Source: Arthrobacter sp. (GTDB lineage Bacteria > Actinomycetota > Actinomycetes > Actinomycetales > Micrococcaceae). Taken from it: a DNA stretch of 8,358 nucleotides. The stretch is from NCBI GenBank assembly GCA_025464545.1, contig JAODMA010000203.1:1-8358 (forward strand). The letters are read 5' to 3'. Below are positions 1-7,536 of this stretch, in pieces (position 1 is the first letter of the stretch; the number at the start of each line of letters is the position of its first letter). Below the pieces are notes generated by a model that made no database searches, was not told the DNA's origin, and was given only the letters and a program-made list of their open reading frames with translations. Made by a program: the position numbers and the translations under genes.

Positions 1-989
<989 letters not shown>

Positions 990-1028
990 GCCACACCTCC
1001 GGATCCGCCAGCGGGTGGACCCGGACCC

Positions 1029-1066
1029 CGGCCAGGTACACAGGGCCCGCCCTGTGTACCCGGCCG
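1029..1066 (+). terminator. Strong hairpin after the Clp gene, likely terminator without a U-tract
   Basis: GGTACACAGGG (1035-1045) pairs perfectly with its complement at 1050-1060 around a 4-base loop. An A/C mismatch (1034/1061) and five more pairs (1029-1033 with 1062-1066) extend the stem. It begins 39 bases after the Clp stop. No T-run follows, which is common for terminators in high-GC actinobacteria. A protein-binding operator is an alternative, because the inner 11-bp arms are a near-continuous palindrome. Confidence 0.6.
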
Positions 1067-1233
1067 AAGCTGTCTGCCGAGCCTGTCCGGTCCGCTGTGC
1101 CACGTCCCCAGCTACAGGACGCGCTGTGGCGCGGGCTGTTCTGCCTCGTCCAGCGAAACCGGGACCGGTGCCGCTGCTTCCGCGGGAGGGGGGCGAGGCC
1201 GAGGGAGCGCGGGGAATAGGAACCGCCGCCATC

Positions 1234-2271
1234 ATGTTGGCTCCCGGTGTGAAGAACATCGGATTCCTGTCCTTCGGCCATTGGACCGACCACCCCGAGT
1301 CCGGCACGCGCAGCGCGTCGGACGCGCTGCTGCAGGCGATCGACCTCGCGGTCGCGGCCGAGGAGTTGGGGGCCGACGGCGCCTACTTCCGCGTCCACCA
1401 CTTCGCGCGGCAATACGCCTCCCCGTTCCCTCTGCTCGCTGCGATCGGGGCACGGACCAGCCGCATCGAGATCGGTACCGGCGTGATCGACATGCGCTAC
1501 GAGAACCCGCTCTATATGGCGGAGGACGCCGGCGCAGCCGACCTGATCTCGGGCGGCCGACTGCAGCTGGGCATCAGCAGGGGTTCACCCGAGCAGGTCA
1601 TCGACGGGTGGCGCCACTTCGGCTTCGCCCCCGCCGAGGGCCAGTCGGACGCCGACATGGGCCGCAGGCACACCGAGCGTCTGCTCGAGGTGCTCACAGG
1701 CCAGGGCTTCGCGGCGCCGAGCCCGCGCCCGATGTTCCCGAACCCTCCGGGCCTGTTGCGCGTGGAGCCGTACTCGGAGGGCCTGCGCGAGCGCATCTGG
1801 TGGGGTTCCGGCTCGAACGCCACTGCCATCTGGGCGGCGAAGCTCGGCATGAACCTGCAGAGCTCCACGCTCAAGGATGACGAGAGCGGTAAGCCTTTCC
1901 ACGTCCAGCAGGCGGAACAGATCCAGCTCTACCGGCAGGCCTGGAAGGAGGCTGGGCACAAGCGGGAGCCGCGCGTCTCGGTAAGTCGCAGCATCTTCGC
2001 GCTGACGGACGAGCGCGACTGGCAATACTTCGGCCGCGACCGCCGCAGCTCCGACCAAGTGGGCTACATCGACGAGAAAACGCGCGCGGTCTTTGGCCGG
2101 TCCTACGCGGGTGCCCCGGATGAGCTTGCCGTGAAGCTGTCCGAGGACGAGGCGATCGCCGCGGCAGACACCCTGCTGCTCACGGTCCCGAACCAGCTTG
2201 GTGTCGACTACAACGCCCACGTCATCGAGTCGATCCTGAAGCACGTGGCGCCGCAACTCGGCTGGCGCTAA
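1234..2271 (+). CDS. Luciferase-like (LLM class) flavin-dependent oxidoreductase
   Basis: A 345-residue protein of the bacterial luciferase-like monooxygenase superfamily. These are single-domain TIM-barrel enzymes that use FMNH2 or F420H2 to oxidise aldehydes, alkanes, sulfonates or other small molecules; the substrate here cannot be read from sequence. Family-like segments include LGADGAYFRVHHFARQ (45-60), the strand IEIGTGVIDMRYENP (78-92), SGGRLQLGISRGSPEQ (106-121) and the central IWWGSGSNATAIWAAKLG (188-205). The length suits the family. The open frame runs back to 1015, but homology-like sequence begins only near GVKNIGFLSFG. I chose ATG 1234, with AGGAA at 1218-1222 eleven bases upstream; GTG 1249 is the alternative. 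It is convergent with the GH15 fusion gene, 112 bp away. It is probably transcribed separately from the Clp gene because of the hairpin at 1029-1066. No F420-versus-FMN decision is possible. Confidence 0.9.
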   Translation: MLAPGVKNIGFLSFGHWTDHPESGTRSASDALLQAIDLAVAAEELGADGAYFRVHHFARQYASPFPLLAAIGARTSRIEIGTGVIDMRYENPLYMAEDAGAADLISGGRLQLGISRGSPEQVIDGWRHFGFAPAEGQSDADMGRRHTERLLEVLTGQGFAAPSPRPMFPNPPGLLRVEPYSEGLRERIWWGSGSNATAIWAAKLGMNLQSSTLKDDESGKPFHVQQAEQIQLYRQAWKEAGHKREPRVSVSRSIFALTDERDWQYFGRDRRSSDQVGYIDEKTRAVFGRSYAGAPDELAVKLSEDEAIAAADTLLLTVPNQLGVDYNAHVIESILKHVAPQLGWR

Positions 2272-2383
2272 GCCCTCGTGACATACATTCCCTCTGGCTG
2301 CACCGATTCCCTGTCGGTTGGGCTCAAGTCATGTTGCCCTCCCCCGGGCCCACCATGAAGAACCCGCTTTCAACAAGACACCC

Positions 2384-5029
2384 TTAGTGCTTTCGGGTTT
2401 CCATCCCGTCCTGGTGGGCAGCAAGCAGCCGGGCGCAGCGGATAAAACCGAGGTGCGAGTACGCCTGCGGATGGTTTCCCAGGTGTGTCTCAGTGCCCGG
2501 GTCGTACTCTTCCGGCAAAAGTCCGGTCGGTCCAAAGAGGTTCACCAATTGGTCGAACAGGTCCCAGGCATCCTCGACCCTGCCGACCGCGACGTACGCC
2601 TCAATCAGCCAGGTGGTGCAGATGTGGAAGCCGCCCTCCAGGCCCGGCAGGCCGTCGTCGTACCTGTACCGGAAAACGGTGGGCCCCACCCGAAGTTCCC
2701 GCTCCACAGCCCGCACAGTATCCAGGAAGCGCTGATCTGTGACGTCCAATAGGCCGGACAGACCGATGTGCAGCACGGCGGCGTCCAGGTCCGGACTGTC
2801 GTAGGCCACGGTGTAGGAGGAGGTCGAGTCATCCCAGCCTTCACGGAGCACTTGGTCCCGGATGGCGGTGGCCGTGGGTTCCCAGGCGGGCCCAGGGGTT
2901 CGTCCGTGGCGGGCAGCAGCCCGCAGCGCCCGGTCGAGGGTCACCCAGCACATCACCTTGGTGTACACGTGGTGCCGGGGGGCACGCCGGGCCTCCCAGA
3001 TGCCGTGGTCCGGTTCCTGCCAGCGGGCCAAGACCGCCGCGGCCATCTGGACCATCAGGTCCCAATGGTCATCAGCGAGCGCGTCTTCCCTGGCGCTGAG
3101 GGCGTGGACGAGTTCCGCGATGGGACCGAAGACGTCCAGCTGGACCTGGTGGTCGGCCGCGTTTCCGATCCGGACGGGTCGGGAGCCGGCGTACCCGGGG
3201 AGGCTGTCGATGACGGCTTCCGTGGAGAGCGGCGCCCCGGTGACGGAGTAAAGCGGATGCAGCCACTCCGGGCCCGGAGCGTGCTCGAGGATCCGTCCCA
3301 GCCAGCTCAGGAATCCCGCGGCCTCCTGCGTGGAGCCCAGGTCCACCAGGGCGCTGACGGTCATGGAGCCGTCACGCAGCCAGCAGTAGCGGTAGTCCCA
3401 GTTGCGGGTGCCGCCGATGCCTTCGGGCAATGAGGTGGTGGGGGCGGCTAGCACTGCACCGGTGGGTTCGTGGACCAGGGCGCGGAGCACCAGCGCGGAC
3501 CGGCGGACGAGGGAGGGTTTGACCGTGGGCAGTTCCAGGTTCTGCACCCAGCTGCGTGAGGAGAGTGCGACCCCGGCCCGCCGCTCCGTTTCGCTGCCGG
3601 GGCACGCTGGTTGCGGCTCGGTGTCGCCGCAGCGCAGGTTGAGCACTACCGGACCGTCCTGCAGGTTGACTGCGGCTGTGGCGGTCGCATGCCGGCCATC
3701 AGAGGCAACGGCAAAGCGCACGCCCTGCGCGAAAAGGGTGATGGGGTCGGACGTTCCCACCACATGCAGCTCGTCGCCGCGGACCTCCATGCTGAATGGC
3801 GCGGTGGCATAGTCCGGGCGGGGCGCGAACACGATCCTCGCCGCGCCGCTTCCGGACAGCACCCGGACAAGGCTCGTGATCCCGGCCGGAGCTGGTTCAA
3901 GGTAATCCGTGACGGTGACGTCGGTCCATCGCGTCTCTACGATCATCGTGCTGTCCACGTAGCGCTGGCCGAGCATCTGGGAGGCCTTGACGGGTTGCAC
4001 GGAAAAGTGGCCCGCCGCGTCGCCGCCCAGGATGTGGGCGAACAGGGAGCCGGAGTCCGGCAGGGGGTGGCTCATCCAGCAGATCCTGGCGTCCGGCGTG
4101 ATCAGGGCCGTCGAGGAGCCGTTGCCGATCATCGAGTGCCGCTCCAGCCCTACGGCGTCCTCGCCGAAGAGCCAGGCCCGCCGCAGTTCGAACAGGATGG
4201 CAAGGACCATGGCGAAGGATTCCGGATCGCGCAGCCGGTGCGCCGCACGTGTCTCCCCGGGACCGACGCGCAGGCCCATGTCAGGGCCCCGCAGGGTGGC
4301 GATGGCGAGTTCGTCGCTGTAGGCGTCGCCGGCGTACATGGCGGCGCTGGCGCCAACCCTGGACCGGAGGTTTTCCAGGGCATCAGCTTTGCACGGTTCC
4401 ACCACGGACAGGTCCAGGACAGACCCGTCCGTGATGAAGAACAGCCCGTGGTCACGTGCGATGTCCCGGGCGGTGACGGTTACTGCCGCCGCCACGTCTG
4501 CTGTCGCGGGCCGGGTGTGGATGGACACGGCCACGGGTTTCCGCTCGATCCAGATGCCCTTCTGAAACCCCACCGCTTCGTTGACCGCCGCGCTGACCTT
4601 CTGCAGCACGGCTTCCGTGGCCAGTGGCTGTTGGTGCGCGAACCTCATGTCCGACTCGGCACCGTGCGAGCCAACCAGGTGCACTTCCGCCGGCAGGCGG
4701 GACACGGCTGCGAGGTCACGGAGGGAGCGCCCGGAGATGACGGCGGCATGGGTGTTGGGCAGCGCGGCCAGGGCGCGCAGGGCAATCGCTGCGCTGCCCA
4801 GCGGCAGGGTCTCGGTGGAGATGCCCTCCGCGTCGCACAGCGTTCCGCCGTAATTACAGGCCACCAACAGCCCGGGCACCCTTGCGAGGACTTTGAGTTC
4901 GGCCAGCAGGGAGGGCGTCAGCCCGTCGCCGGCCGCCTCCGACTGGACGAAGGAGCGGAGCAGCCCCAATGGAAGGGACCGGGTGAGCAGCGCGGAATCC
5001 GCCACGCTTTGGTTCAACGGTGTCGGCAT
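2384..5029 (-). CDS. OtsB-like HAD domain fused to GH15 glycoside hydrolase (trehalase/glucoamylase type)
   Basis: An 881-residue soluble protein with no signal peptide. Residues ~45-285 resemble trehalose-6-phosphate phosphatase (OtsB, HAD superfamily): VISGRSLRDL (97-106), GSHGAE (120-125), motif III Lys164 in ERKP, and motif IV GDAYSDE (234-240). Motif I, normally Asp-x-Asp-Gly-Thr, reads CNYGGTL (58-64), so the nucleophile (Asn59) and acid/base (Gly61) aspartates are both gone; OtsB's double Asp in motif IV is Asp-Ala. Residues ~290-870 are a GH15 (alpha/alpha)6 barrel family member: opening segment MIGNGSSTALITPDARICWM (300-319), GTRNWDYRYCWLRDGSMT (540-557), the general-acid region DHGIWEAR with Glu679, and the base region LLPEEYDP (837-844) followed by LGNHPQAYSHLG. 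GH15 members of this type hydrolyse trehalose or alpha-1,4-glucans. I infer an active GH15 enzyme with a catalytically dead phosphatase-like domain. ATG 5029 has AGGG (5037-5040) seven bases upstream. The gene sits 18 bp after amt, so co-transcription is likely. Confidence 0.92.
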   Translation of the reverse strand: MPTPLNQSVADSALLTRSLPLGLLRSFVQSEAAGDGLTPSLLAELKVLARVPGLLVACNYGGTLCDAEGISTETLPLGSAAIALRALAALPNTHAAVISGRSLRDLAAVSRLPAEVHLVGSHGAESDMRFAHQQPLATEAVLQKVSAAVNEAVGFQKGIWIERKPVAVSIHTRPATADVAAAVTVTARDIARDHGLFFITDGSVLDLSVVEPCKADALENLRSRVGASAAMYAGDAYSDELAIATLRGPDMGLRVGPGETRAAHRLRDPESFAMVLAILFELRRAWLFGEDAVGLERHSMIGNGSSTALITPDARICWMSHPLPDSGSLFAHILGGDAAGHFSVQPVKASQMLGQRYVDSTMIVETRWTDVTVTDYLEPAPAGITSLVRVLSGSGAARIVFAPRPDYATAPFSMEVRGDELHVVGTSDPITLFAQGVRFAVASDGRHATATAAVNLQDGPVVLNLRCGDTEPQPACPGSETERRAGVALSSRSWVQNLELPTVKPSLVRRSALVLRALVHEPTGAVLAAPTTSLPEGIGGTRNWDYRYCWLRDGSMTVSALVDLGSTQEAAGFLSWLGRILEHAPGPEWLHPLYSVTGAPLSTEAVIDSLPGYAGSRPVRIGNAADHQVQLDVFGPIAELVHALSAREDALADDHWDLMVQMAAAVLARWQEPDHGIWEARRAPRHHVYTKVMCWVTLDRALRAAARHGRTPGPAWEPTATAIRDQVLREGWDDSTSSYTVAYDSPDLDAAVLHIGLSGLLDVTDQRFLDTVRAVERELRVGPTVFRYRYDDGLPGLEGGFHICTTWLIEAYVAVGRVEDAWDLFDQLVNLFGPTGLLPEEYDPGTETHLGNHPQAYSHLGFIRCARLLAAHQDGMETRKH

Positions 5030-5047
5030 TCGTGCACCCTGCTTTGC

Positions 5048-6268
5048 TCAGCGGACCACGGCCGCCGCCTCCGCGGCGGCTGCGGCGGTCGGGTGTGGCT
5101 CTCCGGGGGCCGTGACGATGAGCGCAGTGAGCAACTGTGGCCAGAACTGGGTGAAGCCTCCACCGAAGAACAAGCCGCCCTGGGTCTTGGCGGAGGGCAG
5201 GGCAAAGAATCCCAGCGACAGCGTTCCCCAGAGGCCACCGACAAAGTGCACGGCCACCACATCAAGGGAGTCATCAAGGCCGATCCTGAACTTCAGGCCC
5301 ACAGCCAGGGCGCAGACCGCTCCCGCCACCGCTCCGATCACGATTGCGCCGATGGGGTCCACGAATCCACAGGCGGGTGTCACGGCGACCAGTCCGGCCA
5401 CTGCACCGGAGGCGGCGCCCTAGGAGGTGGCGTGGCCGTCGCGAATGCGCTCGATGAGCAGCCAGCCCAACAGCGCGGCGCTTGTGGCCAGCAGCGTGTT
5501 GGTCCAGGCCAGCCCCGCGGTGGCATCGGCGGCAAGTTCCGAGCCCGCATTGAATCCAAACCAGCCGAACCACAGCAGGCCGGCCCCGAGCATCACGAAC
5601 GGAAGGTTGTGCGGGCGGATGTTCGGGTCCTTCATAAACCCGAGCCGCTTTCCAAGGACCATGGCGAGCATTAGCCCGGCGATGCCGGCGTTCATGTGGA
5701 CCACCGTTCCACCTGCGAAGTCCAGTGCGGAGAGCTTGCTTCCCACGATGCCGGTGGCGCCGAAGATGCCGCCACCCCAGACCCAGTGGGCGATCGGGGC
5801 GTAGACCAGAGTCACCCACAGCGCGGCAAAAAGAAGCCAGGGACCGAACCTGACGCGTTCGGCCACCGCCCCGCTGATTAAGGCGACGGTAATAATGGCA
5901 AAAGTGGCTTGGAAACCGATGAACACCATGTCCGGGAGGCCGGAAGCCTTGCCGCCAATACTGCTCGTCAACCCGCTGAGTCCAAGATTGGCAAAGGGGT
6001 CACCCACGAAGCCGGACAGGGTGTCGGGGCCAAAAGCGAGCCCGTACCCCCAGAGCGCCCACACCACGGCAACAACCCCCATGGCGCCGAAGCTCATCAT
6101 CATGATGTTCAGGACAGATTTCATCCGGACGAGGCCACCGTAGAAGAATGCCAGGCCGGGGGTCATCAGCAGGACGAGTGCCGAAGCTGCCAGCATCCAC
6201 GCTGTAGCGCCGGGGTCGAGCGCCAGCGGATCCACTTCCATTCCCACGTTGAGCAGAGAGACGATCAT
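5048..6268 (-). pseudogene. amt: Ammonium transporter (Amt/MEP/Rh) gene interrupted by an in-frame amber codon and with an altered C-terminus
   Basis: This encodes the 11-helix ammonium/ammonia channel of the inner membrane. Family segments: helix 1 MTPGLAFFYGGLVRMKSVLN (35-54), the Amt signature LDFAGGTVVHMNAGIAGL (182-199), then LWFGWFGFNAGSE. TAG at 5420-5422 ends the product at 282 residues. The same frame then continues with GAASGAVAGLVAVTPACGFV and DVVAVHFVGGLWGTL, which are late Amt sequence. The pore histidines are His191 and His341, 150 positions apart as in E. coli AmtB (168/318), if the stop counts as one residue. Homologues usually have Leu there, so TTG to TAG is the simplest change. 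After LLTALIVTA (about 5112) the expected last helix and cytosolic tail are replaced by an Ala-rich stretch ending at TGA 5048. Start ATG 6268 has a strong site (GAGGAAGG, 6277-6284) eight bases upstream. No glnK follows. Alternatives: amber readthrough or sequencing error. Confidence 0.85.
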
Positions 6269-6290
6269 TTCGGGAGCCTTCCTCAAAGTT

Positions 6291-6310
6291 GTGGCGCTTC
6301 TGGGCGCCAC
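6291..6310 (-). promoter_or_regulatory. Hairpin in the amt leader
   Basis: GTGGCGC (6291-6297) pairs perfectly with GCGCCAC (6304-6310) around a 6-base loop. It lies 22 bases upstream of the amt start and just outside its ribosome binding site. It could shield or expose that site, or stabilise the leader. Function is inferred from position only. Confidence 0.3.
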
Positions 6311-6360
6311 CACGGCGAGACCGTACAAGACGGCGAGACTTCGCTGCTTCCCCGAATCGA

Positions 6361-6414
6361 ACGCTACAACCGGCATGTTTCTGCCACCCACCCGCATTAT
6401 TTCCGGCGTGTTAA
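6361..6414 (-). promoter_or_regulatory. Possible GlnR-type nitrogen box and -10 element upstream of amt
   Basis: Read on the minus strand, TTAAC (6414-6410), GAAAT (6403-6399), GGTGG (6392-6388) and GAAAC (6381-6377) are each separated by exactly six bases. This is the spacing of the actinobacterial GlnR consensus (gTnAC-n6-GaAAC, twice). The first, second and fourth elements match well and the third poorly. Ten bases downstream is TAGCGT (6366-6361), which fits an actinobacterial TAnnnT -10 element and would give a leader of about 85 bases. GlnR control of amt is established in Streptomyces; its use in this organism is inference. Confidence 0.3.
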
Positions 6415-6627
6415 AACCGGGCCTCGGAACAAAGATTCGGGGGACAAAGAGCTGAAGACGCTCGACGGGCGACACCGACAAGTGAAGGGCGTCCACGCCC
6501 AAGGCGCGCAGGAACTCTGCTACTGACCCAGTTAGTTGTGCCCACCCGTAGCGGTCCGGTGGAGGGCAGGACGGCTTGGGGGCAGAAAATTACCTGGCCG
6601 AAACCCGTCCGCAACAGCGCCGGAGGA

Positions 6628-6637
6628 GTCTTAAGAC
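6628..6637. repeat. 10-bp perfect palindrome GTCTTAAGAC
   Basis: A perfect palindrome lying between a GGAGGAG ribosome-binding-like sequence (6622-6628) and an ATG at 6638. It is short enough to arise by chance, and no function can be assigned. Confidence 0.25.
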
Positions 6638-6805
6638 ATGACGGCAGCAGACAGAACGCGGCCCTTCAAAGCTCCTCGCCGCTGCCGGCTCACACGGTGT
6701 GAAATTGAGCCGATGGCCGCCCAGCATCGAAATGCCCCACCCCTTGTGCACAAAGTTTCGTCTCCCTACACCGGCGGAAGGCAGGTCAAACTATGGCTTC
6801 TTTGA
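6638..6805 (+). CDS. Possible small upstream ORF (55 aa) overlapping the GNAT start
   Basis: ATG 6638 is preceded by GGAGGAG (6622-6628), the strongest ribosome-binding-like sequence in this region, nine bases upstream. The frame runs 55 codons to TGA at 6803-6805 and overlaps the GNAT start (6793) by 13 bases in another frame, an arrangement seen in translationally coupled leader ORFs. Against it: the predicted peptide is Arg/Pro-rich with no recognisable motif, the codons include AGA, AGG and CTA, and third positions are not G/C-biased as in the neighbouring genes. It is probably not conserved coding sequence. Confidence 0.2.
   Translation: MTAADRTRPFKAPRRCRLTRCEIEPMAAQHRNAPPLVHKVSSPYTGGRQVKLWLL
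6690..6702. promoter_or_regulatory. 13-bp palindrome TCACAC-G-GTGTGA, candidate operator
   Basis: Two perfect 6-bp inverted half-sites around a single central base, about 91-103 bp upstream of the GNAT start. Size and symmetry suit a dimeric repressor such as a GntR- or TetR-type protein, but no regulator gene is visible in the window. Confidence 0.3.
6744..6753. promoter_or_regulatory. 10-bp palindrome TTGTGCACAA near a possible GNAT promoter
   Basis: A perfect palindrome 39 bp before the GNAT start. Its left half (TTGTGC) could serve as a -35 element with TACACC (6767-6772) as a poor -10, 17 bases apart. The promoter match is weak; the palindrome itself is certain. Confidence 0.3.
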
Positions 6806-7302
6806 TCTCACTGGCAGCACTTATTGAACCGCAGGACCTCAAAACCACCGCCCATGCTCCCCGGAACATTAAGTCCACGGACCTGCCGAACCTCGCAGAG
6901 CTCTATCTGCATGCCTACGGCGACACAACATCCCCTCCGGACGCAGAAAAAGCCGCCGACAGGATCAGCGCCGTCTTCGAAGGCGCCCACGGGCCCCCGA
7001 TCCCCCATGCTTCCCTACTGACCGCTGACGCGGAAGGCCACCTCACCGCCGCCATCCTCATCACAGACCGAGCCGTCGGAGCTGACGGACCCAGAACTGC
7101 TTTCATAGCGGAACTTTTCACCCACCCCGCTCACCGCGGACAGGGTCTCGCCGAAGAACTCCTCAGCCACACCCTGCAGGCCCTGCAGGATACGGGCCAC
7201 AAAACCGTAGCCGCAACCGTGGACAGCGCTAACGCCGCCGCCCTCGCCCTCTACCTGTCCCGAGACTTCCGCCGTCTCACTCAACCCGCAGAGAGCGATT
7301 AA
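6793..7302 (+). CDS. GNAT-family N-acetyltransferase
   Basis: A 169-residue protein with the Gcn5-related acetyltransferase fold, which transfers acetyl from acetyl-CoA to an amine. Motif A is FIAELFTHPAHRGQGLAEEL (residues 104-123), with the acetyl-CoA pyrophosphate loop R115-G-Q-G-L-A120 fitting R/Q-x-x-G-x-G/A. Motif B-like sequence NAAALALYLSRDFRRL (147-162) follows, with the usual aliphatic-Tyr-x-x-x-x-F pattern. Length suits a single-domain GNAT. The substrate (small molecule, antibiotic or protein N-terminus) cannot be told from sequence. ATG 6793 has GGAAGG (6776-6781) and AGG (6783-6785) upstream. The first ~25 residues are not conserved-looking, so a start further in is possible. 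It is divergent from amt and 326 bp before katE. No clear terminator follows it. Confidence 0.88.
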   Translation: MASLISLAALIEPQDLKTTAHAPRNIKSTDLPNLAELYLHAYGDTTSPPDAEKAADRISAVFEGAHGPPIPHASLLTADAEGHLTAAILITDRAVGADGPRTAFIAELFTHPAHRGQGLAEELLSHTLQALQDTGHKTVAATVDSANAAALALYLSRDFRRLTQPAESD

Positions 7303-7346
7303 AAACGAGCCTTTGCACACTCTGAGGGCCACCAACCCTGAACAGG

Positions 7347-7376
7347 AAAAAACGTGCCCAAGGTGGGACTCGAACT
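7347..7376 (-). other. 3' fragment of a tRNA gene, possible attachment-site remnant
   Basis: On the minus strand this reads as a tRNA T-loop TTCGAGT (7374-7368), T-stem 3' half CCCAC (7367-7363), acceptor 3' half CTTGGGC (7362-7356) and discriminator A (7355), followed by six T (7352-7347). The expected 5' T-stem GTGGG is TGCAG, which pairs at only one position, and no matching 5' acceptor GCCCAAG is present upstream. The tRNA match therefore stops at about 7375. The acceptor end resembles tRNA-Leu. Such 3' ends are typical integrase attachment cores left when an island inserts into a tRNA gene, but no integrase is visible here. Confidence 0.6.
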
Positions 7377-7514
7377 GCATTCCAGCCTTTACAACACTGG
7401 GAACGCCCGAAAACATGCGGAATCCGAAGCAGTTTCAGGGTGCAAGAAGGTTGGGGCGATTAGTGGTTCCGCGCCTGTGCCGGTGGGTCTGCGCGGTGTA
7501 ATGCGGGGACGCGT

Positions 7515-7533
7515 TGTTGCCTGCGAGGCAACA
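7515..7533. repeat. Perfect 8-bp inverted repeat (TGTTGCCT / AGGCAACA)
   Basis: Arms at 7515-7522 and 7526-7533 around three bases. It could be a small hairpin or a protein-binding palindrome in the katE upstream region. It has no T-run. Confidence 0.5.
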
Positions 7534-7536
7534 GTC

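Larger units (their letters stand above)
6269..6792. other. Divergent intergenic region between amt and the GNAT gene
   Basis: 524 bp without a convincing gene. The left part holds the amt ribosome binding site, the leader hairpin and the candidate nitrogen box. The right part holds three short palindromes (6628-6637, 6690-6702, 6744-6753) and a small open frame overlapping the GNAT start. I see nothing in 6415-6620. Confidence 0.7.

Noticed and set aside
1015..1233. Extended start for the luciferase-like gene (418 codons in all)
   Set aside because: The extra 73 residues are Pro/Arg/Ala-rich, cover the hairpin and do not resemble the family. ATG 1234 gives the usual length and has a nearby ribosome binding site.
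2302..2318. Weak hairpin in the convergent gap between the LLM and GH15 genes
   Set aside because: Only five base pairs (ACCGA/TCGGT) with a 7-base loop and no T-run. This is too weak to call a terminator.
2318..2752. 144-codon + strand frame over the 3' end of the GH15 gene
   Set aside because: It is antisense to well-conserved GH15 sequence, including the catalytic-base region, and has no protein-family signal.
3611..5674. A 687-codon open frame on the + strand
   Set aside because: It lies entirely antisense to the GH15 fusion and amt, has no recognisable domain and is rich in Gly/Arg/His/Gln. Long antisense frames are expected in high-GC DNA, and the minus-strand genes carry clear family motifs across the same bases.
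5420..6502. Extended amt start at 6502
   Set aside because: The added N-terminus would run through the candidate promoter and ribosome binding site and has no Amt-like sequence. ATG 6268 has a strong site at good spacing.
7347..7440. A complete tRNA gene
   Set aside because: The T-stem does not pair, no 5' acceptor half is present and no D-arm or anticodon arm can be laid out upstream on the minus strand.
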